From an uncultured Clostridia bacterium (GTDB taxonomy: Bacteria > Bacillota > Clostridia > TANB77 > CAG-508): 64,000 bases of DNA. A program made the position numbers and the translations under genes. The stretch covers positions 310,001 to 374,000 of the forward strand of contig CAKOXT010000001.1 in the NCBI GenBank assembly GCA_934130285.1, written 5' to 3'. The first letter of the stretch is position 1, and each line of letters opens with the position of its first letter. The notes beneath the pieces are model-generated. The model was not told where the DNA came from. It made no database searches and saw only the letters and a list, made by a program, of their open reading frames with translations. Shown piece after piece: positions 35,045 through 43,537 of the stretch.

Positions 35045-35988
35045 TATTTCTTTTCCTCCTCTTTTGTTATTTTTAAGAATGCATCTTCAAGTGAAATTTC
35101 TTTTTTCTTCATTTCTATTATTGTAATATCTTTATCTACACATTTCTTAAATAATTGTTTTCTGATGTCTTCTGAACCAGTATGTTTCAAAGAATAAACT
35201 TTTTCATTTCCTTTTTCTTCAATAAGTTCTATGCTAGTAATTGCTTTTATTTCTTTCTTTATTTCTGGTAATTTTGTATTGTTTTCTTCTACTGTAAGTA
35301 TTATCTCTGTTTCATCTGGTTTTGCTTCTTCTTCAATATTCTCCATATTGTCTGTTCTTATAATTTTACCTTTGTTTATAATAATAACTTTGTTACACAT
35401 CTGGCTTATCTCTGCAAGGATGTGTGAACTAATTAAAATCGTATGTTTTTTTCCTAATTCTTTTATTAATGTTCTTATTTCTTTTACTTGAATTGGATCA
35501 AGTCCAACTGTTGGTTCATCAAGTATAAGTATTGGAGGGTTTCCAACTAGAGCTCCTGCTAAACTTACCCTTTGTCTGTAGCCTCTTGATAAGTTTCTTA
35601 TTAGTTTTCCTTTAACTTCTTCTAATCCAGTTGCTTTTAATACTCTAGCTATTTCATCTTTCTTTTCTTTTCTTTTAACAAGCTTTAAATCTGCCATATA
35701 AGAAATGAACTCACTTACTGTTAGTTCTAAATATAGTGGAACATTTTCTGGCATATATCCTATTTGCTTTTTAGCTTGTTTTGCTTTTTGATTAATATCA
35801 AAGCCATTTACTATAATTTTTCCAGCAGTTGGTTCGATAAATCCTGTGATCATATTCATTGTTGTACTTTTTCCAGCACCGTTTGGGCCTAAAAATCCAA
35901 CTACTTCGCCATCTTCGATTTTAAAGCTTATGTTATCAACTGCTATAAAATCATTGTACTTTTTTGTAACATTCTGTAGCTCTATCAA
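35044..35988 (-). CDS. ABC transporter ATPase (GldA-like)
   Basis: A 314-residue ATPase of the ABC-2 exporter type: Walker A GPNGAGKST, signature LSRGYRQR, Walker B PILILDEPTVGLDP, switch His in ISSHIL. About 90 residues follow the core domain, with a mixed-charge C-terminal domain as in GldA/NatA-like proteins. The start is TTG at 35988, supported by AAAGGAGG. It is the first gene of the operon with the GldF- and GldG-like genes. Confidence 0.92.
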   Translation of the reverse strand: MIELQNVTKKYNDFIAVDNISFKIEDGEVVGFLGPNGAGKSTTMNMITGFIEPTAGKIIVNGFDINQKAKQAKKQIGYMPENVPLYLELTVSEFISYMADLKLVKRKEKKDEIARVLKATGLEEVKGKLIRNLSRGYRQRVSLAGALVGNPPILILDEPTVGLDPIQVKEIRTLIKELGKKHTILISSHILAEISQMCNKVIIINKGKIIRTDNMENIEEEAKPDETEIILTVEENNTKLPEIKKEIKAITSIELIEEKGNEKVYSLKHTGSEDIRKQLFKKCVDKDITIIEMKKKEISLEDAFLKITKEEEKK

Positions 35989-36112
35989 TGTATTTTCCTC
36001 CTTTTATTTTTGTATTTTCAGTATATTGTGTCTTTAATACTTTAATAATACGTGCTCATTCTATTATTAAAATATTAAAATAAAATTAAAAACTTTTTTA
36101 TATAAGAACATT

Positions 36113-36772
36113 TTAAATTTTTGCAATTAATGCTTTTATTTTTATTCCCTGTTCTGAGAACATCTGCTCATGTTCTGTTCTTATGTCTTCAAATATCATC
36201 TCATTATGTAAGTCATGTGTTATTTTTTCTAGATTAAAGCCTTCTTCTTTAAAATATTCCAAACTTTCTTCAAATAATTCATCATCATCGGTCTTGAAAT
36301 ATATTTCACCATTTTCTTTATCGAGGAATTTCTTATAATTTTCTAGTTGTCTTGTGTGAGTTAATCTTCTTTTTTTATGTTTTCCTCTTGGCCAAGGATT
36401 ACAGAAATTTATATATATTCTTTGTACTGTGTCGTTTTCATCAAACACATCTAATATACGTTCTGCGTTCATTCTTATTAAATATAGATTATTTATTTCT
36501 TTTTCATTCTCGTGATATTCTTTTTCTATGTTTCTTTTTGATAATCCTAGCATTGCCTCAATCATATCTGCTGCAATATAATTATTTTCTGGATGACTAG
36601 AAGCTAATTTAGCTATGAAACTTCCTTTTCCGCATCCTATTTCTAAATGAAGTGGTGCTTTTTTATTTTCAAATAATTCTAACCATTTTCCTTTGTTTAC
36701 AGTTGGGTCATCTATATAAAATTTTGATTCTTCTAGTTCTTGCTTTGCCCATGGTCTTCTTCTAATTCTCAT
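36113..36772 (-). CDS. trmB: tRNA (guanine-46-N7)-methyltransferase
   Basis: A 219-residue SAM-dependent methyltransferase that makes m7G46 in the variable loop of tRNAs. Motifs: EIGCGKGSF (SAM loop), the family start MRIRRRPWAKQEL, INFCNPWPRGKHKKRRLTH (catalytic and tRNA-binding region), then FKTDDDELFE. Length is typical (about 215-240). The ATG follows GAAAGGA. It lies 24 bases after the VanW-like gene and is probably read from that gene's promoter. Confidence 0.95.
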   Translation of the reverse strand: MRIRRRPWAKQELEESKFYIDDPTVNKGKWLELFENKKAPLHLEIGCGKGSFIAKLASSHPENNYIAADMIEAMLGLSKRNIEKEYHENEKEINNLYLIRMNAERILDVFDENDTVQRIYINFCNPWPRGKHKKRRLTHTRQLENYKKFLDKENGEIYFKTDDDELFEESLEYFKEEGFNLEKITHDLHNEMIFEDIRTEHEQMFSEQGIKIKALIAKI

Positions 36773-36796
36773 CGTTTTGATCCTTTCTCATCGATT

Positions 36797-38401
36797 TTAG
36801 TGTGGACTATATGTGTCAGTTGAAATTAGTTGCGTACCTACAAATTGTCCGTTTTTATAAAAGCTCTTATATGCTTGATACGTTCTAGCTCCTATTTTTT
36901 TACTAAATAATTCTATTTGATAATCATCATCTGTTCTTAATCCGTATATTTGAACTGTGCAATATCCATTTTCAACACTTGCTGCTATTTTTATTGGATA
37001 ACTTCTATTGTTTTTAAATTTAAAGTCTAAAGAGCCATATGCAACAGTTGCATCAAGCCCTCCTGGAGAATATGTTGTTAAAAACATATGGTTTGTTCTT
37101 TCTACTATATCTAAATTTGATTTTAAAACTGAGTTATATAATGTTGATGATACTTGGCAAATTCCTCCTCCAAGTCCATCTACAACTTGACCATTTTCGT
37201 ATATTGCTGCATTTTTATATCCCGCTGCTATAGTTCTCTCTCCTACTATTGTATTATACGAAAATGTTTCTCCTGGCATTAAAACAGTTCCATTAATTTT
37301 ATTTGCTGCTAATCTTAGATTTGTTGTTCTGTTTGCATTATTAACATATGTTGTAGATGAACTAGCTAGTTGGTCTGGGAATGCATCTAATCCAAGATCA
37401 TTTACTGTTACATTTGCTGGTGTATATTTTAATGGTACCTCATATTCTGATTTTTTCTCTGCTGCAATTTGTTCTTTTACTGTTTCAACACTCTCTTGGA
37501 AATCAACTCCTGTTTCATCTGCATACACCATTCTTGGTTCTACTGTGTAATATGCATCTTTTACTTCTCTGTATATCTCTGAGTGAATTTTATCAACATC
37601 TATTTCATCTGGATATTTATCATATGTTGGAATATCATAATATACATCTTTGAAATTTTTATTGTTTAATGCATCTGATATGATTTGTTTTGTTTCATCA
37701 TTTGATGCTGCTTTTCCTATTTTCCCAGATGTAATTATTAAATTTCCATCTTCTATATAATAGCTTGGTTGCTCTACTTGTTCTGGAAGTTTTGCTGAAA
37801 TATCAATTATGCATGCATCTAATGCGATTTCGTCATATGATACTTCTATTTTAATATTTTCTGGTGATTTCTTTAATTTTATTAATTTCAAATCTTGTGA
37901 TATTAAAGATCCAATTCTTCCAATATTATAAGCATTCTCAATAGCTTCATCTAATTTATATTGAACATTTATCTGTTCTAATGCTAATGAATATTGACTT
38001 TCTCCATATTGAAAATATATTGTGTTATCTAGTTTATCTAAAAATTCTGTTTGAACTTTTTGTTTTGCTGCATCTTTTGACAATCCAGAAACATCAACAC
38101 CTTCTATTGATACTCCTTGTTTTATGTTTGTATCTTTATTATTTATAATAGAAAAAACAGTAATAGAACCTACAGCTATTACCATAATAATCCCTAGTAT
38201 TATCAAAGAAATTTTTAAAGCTCTGTGTGTATGAACTTTTACTTCTATATTACTTATTCCTTTGTTATCATCAGGTACTAATAATTGATTTTCTTTTTTA
38301 CTTTTTTTCTCATTTTCTTTTATATTTTTATCTAAATTCTCATTCTTTTTTTGATTTTCATTTTCATCTGAATTTTGCTGACTTAGAATCTGATTTGGCA
38401 T
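36797..38401 (-). CDS. VanW-like membrane-anchored protein with PG-binding domains
   Basis: A 534-residue protein. The first 60 residues are a very charged, Asn/Glu/Lys-rich cytoplasmic tail. One helix lies at about 66-88. A PG_binding_4-type region (VDVSGLSKDAAKQK and following) precedes a VanW domain at about 355-480 with GTVLMPGETFSYN, YENGQVVDGLGGGICQVSSTLYN and an NRSYPIKI segment. VanW proteins occur next to B-type vancomycin resistance genes but are widespread outside them; the function is unknown, presumed wall-related. No vanA/vanH-like genes are here. It has its own promoter (38443-38471), and trmB follows. Confidence 0.85.
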   Translation of the reverse strand: MPNQILSQQNSDENENQKKNENLDKNIKENEKKSKKENQLLVPDDNKGISNIEVKVHTHRALKISLIILGIIMVIAVGSITVFSIINNKDTNIKQGVSIEGVDVSGLSKDAAKQKVQTEFLDKLDNTIYFQYGESQYSLALEQINVQYKLDEAIENAYNIGRIGSLISQDLKLIKLKKSPENIKIEVSYDEIALDACIIDISAKLPEQVEQPSYYIEDGNLIITSGKIGKAASNDETKQIISDALNNKNFKDVYYDIPTYDKYPDEIDVDKIHSEIYREVKDAYYTVEPRMVYADETGVDFQESVETVKEQIAAEKKSEYEVPLKYTPANVTVNDLGLDAFPDQLASSSTTYVNNANRTTNLRLAANKINGTVLMPGETFSYNTIVGERTIAAGYKNAAIYENGQVVDGLGGGICQVSSTLYNSVLKSNLDIVERTNHMFLTTYSPGGLDATVAYGSLDFKFKNNRSYPIKIAASVENGYCTVQIYGLRTDDDYQIELFSKKIGARTYQAYKSFYKNGQFVGTQLISTDTYSPH

Positions 38402-38442
38402 CTCTTTGCTCCTACTTTAAACATCTCTACTTATTCTTTTAT

Positions 38443-38471
38443 ATTATATTTGTATGCTTATAAAAAGTCAA
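38443..38471 (-). promoter_or_regulatory. promoter of the VanW-like gene and trmB
   Basis: TTGACT (38466-38471) and TATAAT (38443-38448) on the minus strand, spacer exactly 17, about 40 bases before the ATG. Confidence 0.75.
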
Positions 38472-38541
38472 TAAATGGCTCAGTAAATTTTGTTTCATCA
38501 AATAGCCATTTTCTAATATAATGAAGTTGACAACAAAAAGT

Positions 38542-38563
38542 AAGTAGTACGTTTGTACTACTT
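38542..38563 (-). terminator. probable terminator of the two-component operon
   Basis: A perfect hairpin AAGTAGTAC/GTACTACTT with a 4-base loop, about 90 bases after the kinase stop. On the minus strand ACTTTTTGTTG follows. The 252 bases around it hold no gene. Confidence 0.5.
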
Positions 38564-38653
38564 TTACTTTTAAAATTTGATACTTTGGTTCTACTTTTTA
38601 ATTATAAAAAATTTCTCTTTTTTATAAGCCTCTCTACAAATTTATATTTATAT

Positions 38654-39958
38654 TTATATTTTTATTGTTACTATAATTCCTTTTGGTTTATTGTGCACTA
38701 TCTTTATACTTCCTCCGTGACTTTTTACTATTGTTTGTGCTATTGATAATCCTAATCCTGTACCGCCTTTTGATCTTGAACGAGCCTTATCCTCTCTATA
38801 AAATCTTTCAAAGATGTGTTTTAGCCCTTCGTCACTAATCCCTATTCCTGTATCTTTTATATTCATTATTAGTTTTTCTTCATGATTGTGGATGTCTACA
38901 TCAATAGTATCGTTTTCCTCTGTATATTTTAATGCATTGTCTAAAACAATTACTAGTAATTGTTTTATCTTATTTTTATCTATATTTAATTCTCTATCAC
39001 AATTTACATTTAACACCATATTTTTATTTTGCAATTCAGCCATTTCTTTATATGGAACAACAATTTCTTTTGCAACAGTTTCCATATTAGTCATTGATTT
39101 ATGTATTTTTGTTGTGTTTGCATCTGACCTTGCTAAATCCATTAATTCTGTTATCATTTTTGATAACCTTCTTGTTTCATTTAAAGATAATGCTATATCT
39201 TCTGATTTGTCTATTATTTTGCTGTCTGGTGACTGTAATAACATTTCTTGTTTTGCTTGTATTATTGTTAATGGTGTTCGCAATTCATGTGATGCATTTT
39301 GAATAAATTCTGCTTGTTTTTTATATGATGCTATTATAGGTTCCATTGCTCTTTTAGATAAATACCAACTTATAATTATTGATAATATTACAACTATTAC
39401 TGTACCTATTGATAAACTTTTACTAAAATTTTCTGTCATTTCTTTTTCAGAATTTATATTAATTAGAATATCCATGTAATATGTATCTCCATTTGATGCA
39501 GTTAATTTACATGTTGTTGCTCTATAAAAATATTTTGAATTTACTTTTATTTCATAAATTTCTCCAACTCTATTGCCATTAAACTGGCTTTTTCCAATAT
39601 AATCTGCAAAATATTTTACACTTAATGATGTTGCAATAACATCTCCCTCGTCATCTCTCAAAATTGTTACAACTCTTGGGTTAGCTATTTTGTCAATATT
39701 TTTTTGAACTTCTTTAGTAAGATCTTCATCCGAAAAATTTTCATCATTTAATGTTTTTTCATCTTTTATAATAAAATTAGAAATATCTTCTAATTGATTT
39801 TTATACTGCATAAGTTCTTTATCTACTGATTCATATAAATAATTATTAAACTGATTTAAAATGAAAAGACTAAATACTCCAAATATTACTGTCAATAATA
39901 TTAAATTTACTATCATGTTTTTTAGTAGTTGTATTTTTATAATTCTTTGCTCTTTCAC
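38654..39958 (-). CDS. sensor histidine kinase
   Basis: A 434-residue membrane kinase. Helices lie at about residues 13-35 and 181-200, and between them is an outer sensor of about 145 residues. The phosphorylated His is H224 in ASHELRTPL. The ATP-binding domain has its N-box in LLVIVLDNALKYTE, then DTGIGI and GGTGLGLSIA. The sensor carries no recognisable ligand motif. The response regulator gene lies 26 bases upstream on the same strand, so they are a cotranscribed two-component pair. The neighbouring VanW-like gene has a separate promoter and may be a target. Confidence 0.94.
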   Translation of the reverse strand: MKEQRIIKIQLLKNMIVNLILLTVIFGVFSLFILNQFNNYLYESVDKELMQYKNQLEDISNFIIKDEKTLNDENFSDEDLTKEVQKNIDKIANPRVVTILRDDEGDVIATSLSVKYFADYIGKSQFNGNRVGEIYEIKVNSKYFYRATTCKLTASNGDTYYMDILININSEKEMTENFSKSLSIGTVIVVILSIIISWYLSKRAMEPIIASYKKQAEFIQNASHELRTPLTIIQAKQEMLLQSPDSKIIDKSEDIALSLNETRRLSKMITELMDLARSDANTTKIHKSMTNMETVAKEIVVPYKEMAELQNKNMVLNVNCDRELNIDKNKIKQLLVIVLDNALKYTEENDTIDVDIHNHEEKLIMNIKDTGIGISDEGLKHIFERFYREDKARSRSKGGTGLGLSIAQTIVKSHGGSIKIVHNKPKGIIVTIKI

Positions 39959-39984
39959 TTTAAAATTCTTTCCTTTCTATAATT

Positions 39985-40653
39985 TTAGTCAGACAAAATA
40001 TAGCCTACTCCTCTTAGAGTTTTTATATATTTATCATATCCATATTTTTTTAGTTCTTTTCTTAGAGCACTAGCATAAACCTCTATTACGTTTGTTGATG
40101 TGTCAGAATCAAATCCCCATATTTTATCAAAGATTTGCTCTTTTGTTATTATTGTGTTTTTTGAATGAATTAGGTATTCTAATAAATCAAATTGTTTTCC
40201 TTGTAGGTTTATTTCTTTTCCTTTTATGTATGCTTTTCTGTTTTGTAAATTTAATTCTAAATCTTTAAATTTTATTGTATTGTTAATAAAAAATCCATGG
40301 TTTCTTCTTATTAAGGCTTCTAATCTTGCTAACAATTCTTCTCTTTCAAATGGTTTTGGTAAGTAATCATCTGCTCCTAGATTTAGTCCTTTTACTTTAT
40401 CGTTTAATGAATCTTTTGCTGTTAATATTAGTACTGGTGTAAGAATTTCATTTTTTCTTAATTTGCTTAGTACTTCATATCCGTCCATTTCAGGCATCAT
40501 TAAATCTAATATTATTATGTCATATATGTTTTCTTTTGCAAACATATATCCTTCATATCCATCATATGCTTGTTCTACACTATATTTCTTTTCTATACAT
40601 TGTTTTATTGTATCTGATAATATTTTATCATCTTCTACTATTAATGCTTTCAT
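39985..40653 (-). CDS. OmpR/PhoB-family response regulator
   Basis: A 222-residue regulator. The receiver domain holds the acidic pocket EDD and the phosphoacceptor D50 in ILDLMMPEMDG, with T in LTAKD and K in LPKPF. The C-terminal winged helix is of the OmpR type (NLQGKQFDLLEYLI, then the TKEQIFDKIWG and RGVGYIL signatures). The ATG at 40653 follows AAAGGAG. It precedes its kinase. Target genes are not evident. Confidence 0.95.
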   Translation of the reverse strand: MKALIVEDDKILSDTIKQCIEKKYSVEQAYDGYEGYMFAKENIYDIIILDLMMPEMDGYEVLSKLRKNEILTPVLILTAKDSLNDKVKGLNLGADDYLPKPFEREELLARLEALIRRNHGFFINNTIKFKDLELNLQNRKAYIKGKEINLQGKQFDLLEYLIHSKNTIITKEQIFDKIWGFDSDTSTNVIEVYASALRKELKKYGYDKYIKTLRGVGYILSD

Positions 40654-40833
40654 GGCATTCTCCTTTTTCTGTGTTATTATAATATTTCTTGTAATTTATT
40701 ACTCTAACGATGTTATTATAACATAGATTATACATTCTGTAACTTAAAAAATACTTAAGTATCTATTTTGTATTATTTATTTTATACTCTAACTGTAATA
40801 AAAAAGTTTAATATTAAAATTTTTGAATCATCG

Positions 40834-40950
40834 CGCAGCGACCAAAGGAACGAAACGAAGTTTTCGTGACTGCGATTGAAGCAATCTTCACATAAGAAAA
40901 GAGCCCACGTTCTGAAAGAACAGGGCTCATCAAGATTGCGACAGCAAGAT
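40834..40950. other. GC-rich structured intergenic island
   Basis: The 370 bases between the regulator and the 41024 gene are otherwise very AT-rich, but this stretch is plainly GC-richer and full of inverted repeats: ACGAAAC/GTTTTCGT, GATTG/CAATC, GCAATCTT (40881-40888) with AAGATTGC (40932-40939), and inside it the hairpin at 40901-40928. The outer ends CATCGCGC and GCAAGATG can also partly pair. No open frame is convincing. It may be a structured RNA, a dispersed palindromic repeat, or remains of a small mobile element. Confidence 0.45.
40901..40928 (-). terminator. terminator of the 41024 gene
   Basis: Stem GAGCCC..GTTCT with AGAAC.GGGCTC, 3-base loop. TTTTCTTATG follows on the minus strand only. 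It lies within the larger GC-rich island. Confidence 0.7.
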
Positions 40951-41023
40951 GTAAAAAAATATTAATATTAAACTTTTTATTGTATTTATATTAAAATAAT
41001 ACAAAATTGATACTATCTTTATC

Positions 41024-42268
41024 TTATTTTGCTGTTAATGTTGGATTAGCAATAAAATAATTCTCCTTAGTATTAGCAGCAAATTTAATTTTTATCTTTT
41101 CAACATTTGTTACATCAAATGAAAACGTTCCTTCTGCATTATTTGCAGTATAAATTACATTATCATCTTGATCAAAGAATATTATTTGTGGCACTCCAGT
41201 TTGATTAGCATTTGCATCTAACTCTGAAATATGAATTTCGCCTGATAAAGTTTTATATTTTTTATCAAGTGAAAATTCAATAGTAGCTTCACTTACAAAA
41301 GCTGATGAATTACTTGGCTTTAATATGTAATTTTTGTATTCTGTGCCATCTATACCTTTTATCGCATTCTTTCCATCTGACACTGTAAGAGTACCAGCTG
41401 TCACTGAAGATTTTAAACCTGTTAATTGCTTGTTAGATTTAGCTTCTGAATTGTCAACTTCTTCAACTAATTTCTTAATATCTTTATCATCTGGTAATAT
41501 CTTTTTAGCAGCTGTAACGTTACTCTTTGCCTTTTTATAATCAGTTAATAATAATTCTCTAGTCTCTAAAATAAATGCGTTTTTATATTGAGAAATTAGT
41601 TCATCAATTGCATCTTCAACTTTTTCTATGCCTTCACTATCTATTTTTAAAAGATACTCTAATATTGCTATATTTGTTTCTTCATCTTTTGCCATTTGAG
41701 CAACTTCAGATTTTATCATAGCAATTTTTATATCAGTTCTTTTTTCTTTTACTATATCGCTTTCTTTGAATTCATCTTCTATTCCATCTAAAACCTTTAA
41801 AGCTTTCTCAAATTTTTCACTTTTTAAATACTCATCAGCCTCTGTTAAATATTCATTTAAGTACAATTGTTCAGCTTCTTTTAACTTACTTTCTACCTCA
41901 GAATATTTTTCATAACTTTTATCAATTTGTTTTAATAATTCAATTGCTTTTTTATAATCTTTGCTAGTCATAGCTGCTTCAGCAGATTGATAAATTTGAC
42001 TCATCTTTTTATTTGATAATTCTTCTTGCTTTTGTATTAAAACTTTATTGGCAAAATAAAATCCAACGCATAATAATATTATTGTAAAAATTATTGTTAA
42101 TATAAAGTTTTTTACTTTTCTTCCAAATGAATTTTTTCTTCTTTCTTTTTCTGCTTTTATTTCAGCTTTTTCTTCCATCTTTTTTTGCTTTGCTTCAAGC
42201 TTCATTTCTTCTGCTTTTAATTTAAGTTCTTTTTTAGTTAATACTTTTTCTTCTTTGTTTTCTTCCAT
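41024..42268 (-). CDS. membrane protein with TPR-like outer region and NPCBM-like C-terminus
   Basis: A 414-residue protein. Residues 1-45 form a Lys/Glu-rich cytoplasmic tail, and one helix lies at about 53-72. A helical region of TPR type follows (about 85-270; AAMTSKDYKKAIELLKQID and similar units). The C-terminal 130 residues are beta-rich: SVSDGKNAIKGIDGTEY..YI, then FSLDKKYKTLSGEI. That pattern resembles the NPCBM group of carbohydrate-binding modules. I infer a surface protein that binds cell-wall or outside sugar. It is a single-gene unit. Confidence 0.65.
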   Translation of the reverse strand: MEENKEEKVLTKKELKLKAEEMKLEAKQKKMEEKAEIKAEKERRKNSFGRKVKNFILTIIFTIILLCVGFYFANKVLIQKQEELSNKKMSQIYQSAEAAMTSKDYKKAIELLKQIDKSYEKYSEVESKLKEAEQLYLNEYLTEADEYLKSEKFEKALKVLDGIEDEFKESDIVKEKRTDIKIAMIKSEVAQMAKDEETNIAILEYLLKIDSEGIEKVEDAIDELISQYKNAFILETRELLLTDYKKAKSNVTAAKKILPDDKDIKKLVEEVDNSEAKSNKQLTGLKSSVTAGTLTVSDGKNAIKGIDGTEYKNYILKPSNSSAFVSEATIEFSLDKKYKTLSGEIHISELDANANQTGVPQIIFFDQDDNVIYTANNAEGTFSFDVTNVEKIKIKFAANTKENYFIANPTLTAK

Positions 42269-42344
42269 AAAATATCGTCCTTTCGAGTTTTATGTTTTAC
42301 TAGTTTGTTATACCATAAAAAACTTTTTTTCTCAATATTTCTCA

Positions 42345-42839
42345 TTACATTTGTTGAAAATTTAAAACGCGTATTATTTCATATATATTTCTTGGAATCG
42401 TATTTGGATATTCTAATATTCCTGTTACTATTTTTTCTTGATTTATTAATATGGCTTTGTTCAATATTTGATTATTGTTTTCTTTTGAACACATTCCGTA
42501 CTTTCTGCATTGTTCGCCTATTCTATCTTCAATGATTGGAAATTCTATTTCTATTCCTGTTTTGTATTTTATATTTTCTATCCAAGCATAATGTGATAAC
42601 AAATTTCCTGATGTCATTAATATTATTTCTGTTTTTAGATTCTCGAAGGTTTTCTTGTTTTTTTGCAACTCTATTATCTCTAACTCAGCAATATTATAAA
42701 AATCTTCCTTGTATGAAAATAATAATATATTGTTCTTTGTTTTTTCTAATTCTATTATTTCTTTTGTCGAATTGGCAATGAAATTACTTATTTTTTCTCC
42801 TACTTTTACATTACCGTTTTTTAATAACTCATAATCCAT
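42345..42839 (-). CDS. peroxiredoxin-fold protein lacking the peroxidatic cysteine
   Basis: A 164-residue protein that matches AhpC/TSA peroxiredoxins along its length: VGEKISNF near the start, ILLFSYKEDFY, then SHYAWIENIK, a FPIIEDRIGEQCRKYGM segment and a late NTIPRNIYEIIRVL. The active-site loop DFTFVCP of real peroxiredoxins reads DFYNIAE here, so the peroxidatic Cys is Ala51. Its only cysteines are C111 and C117. Peroxidase activity by the usual mechanism is unlikely. It might act as a structural or sensing relative, or use the late cysteines. The ATG at 42839 follows AGGAGG. Confidence 0.75.
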   Translation of the reverse strand: MDYELLKNGNVKVGEKISNFIANSTKEIIELEKTKNNILLFSYKEDFYNIAELEIIELQKNKKTFENLKTEIILMTSGNLLSHYAWIENIKYKTGIEIEFPIIEDRIGEQCRKYGMCSKENNNQILNKAILINQEKIVTGILEYPNTIPRNIYEIIRVLNFQQM

Positions 42840-42884
42840 TTTATATCCTCCTACAAAATAAATTATTCTTGAGCATAAAAAAAT

Positions 42885-42905
42885 GCCACCCTTTTTCAGG
42901 ATGGC
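42885..42905 (-). terminator. terminator of the NUDIX gene
   Basis: Stem GCCATCCT/AGGGTGGC on the minus strand (one G-T pair), A-rich loop, followed by ATTTTTTTATG. Confidence 0.75.
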
Positions 42906-42996
42906 TTGGGGAAGAAAAAAATTTTCAAGACTATTTGTTTAGTCTTTATGTATATATATTAACTTTCAAAAATTAAAATAACCTTAAAAATTATTT

Positions 42997-43527
42997 TTAT
43001 TTTAAAAATTTTAAAGTTTTTAATTTTAATAATGAAATAACTGATGCTGAATCATTTATTTCTCCACTATCTAGCATTTCAAAAACTTTATTTATAGGAA
43101 GTTTGATTGGCTCTAGATATTCATCATCATCTAAATTTAATTCTTTTACTTTTTGGGCATGTTCTGCTAAATATATATATGACTTATTGTCACAACATGC
43201 TGGATCACTAACAAATTCTTGAATCATCTTAAAATTTTCTGCAACACATCCTGTTTCTTCTGCTAATTCTCTTTTAGCAGATTCTTCTGGATTTTCTCCT
43301 GGTTCTATTAAACCTGCTGGCAATTCTATTGAATCTAATTTTCCACTTCCAGCACGTGGTTGTTTTACAAAATATATTTCATCATCATCTGTTAGTGCTA
43401 TTATTGAAACCGTATCTTTTTTTCTAATTAATTCTCTTACAATTGTCTCTCCATTTGGCAATTTTATTGTTAATTTATCTAGTTTTAAAAATCCTTTATA
43501 TAAATTTTCTTCACTTAATATATCCAT
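42997..43527 (-). CDS. NUDIX hydrolase, ADP-ribose pyrophosphatase-like
   Basis: A 176-residue hydrolase with an intact Nudix box (G.....E.......REL.EE.GC: GLIEPGENPEESAKRELAEE). The sequence before it, ELPAGLIE, and the sequence after it, FVSDPACCDNK, are like NudF-type ADP-ribose pyrophosphatases. The start at 43527 follows AAAGGAG; a frame from 43545 would overlap the znuB end. It follows znuB by about 10 bases and probably shares its transcript. The exact nucleotide is not settled. Confidence 0.9.
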   Translation of the reverse strand: MDILSEENLYKGFLKLDKLTIKLPNGETIVRELIRKKDTVSIIALTDDDEIYFVKQPRAGSGKLDSIELPAGLIEPGENPEESAKRELAEETGCVAENFKMIQEFVSDPACCDNKSYIYLAEHAQKVKELNLDDDEYLEPIKLPINKVFEMLDSGEINDSASVISLLKLKTLKFLK

Positions 43528-43537
43528 TTTTTCTCCT

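Noticed and set aside
36797..38401. Vancomycin resistance locus
   Set aside because: Only a VanW-like protein is present, with no vanH, ligase or vanX genes. The two-component system next door has its own transcript, and VanW-like proteins are common outside resistance clusters.
38886..39302. 138-codon plus-strand frame
   Set aside because: Antisense to the histidine kinase gene, whose catalytic motifs are all on the minus strand.
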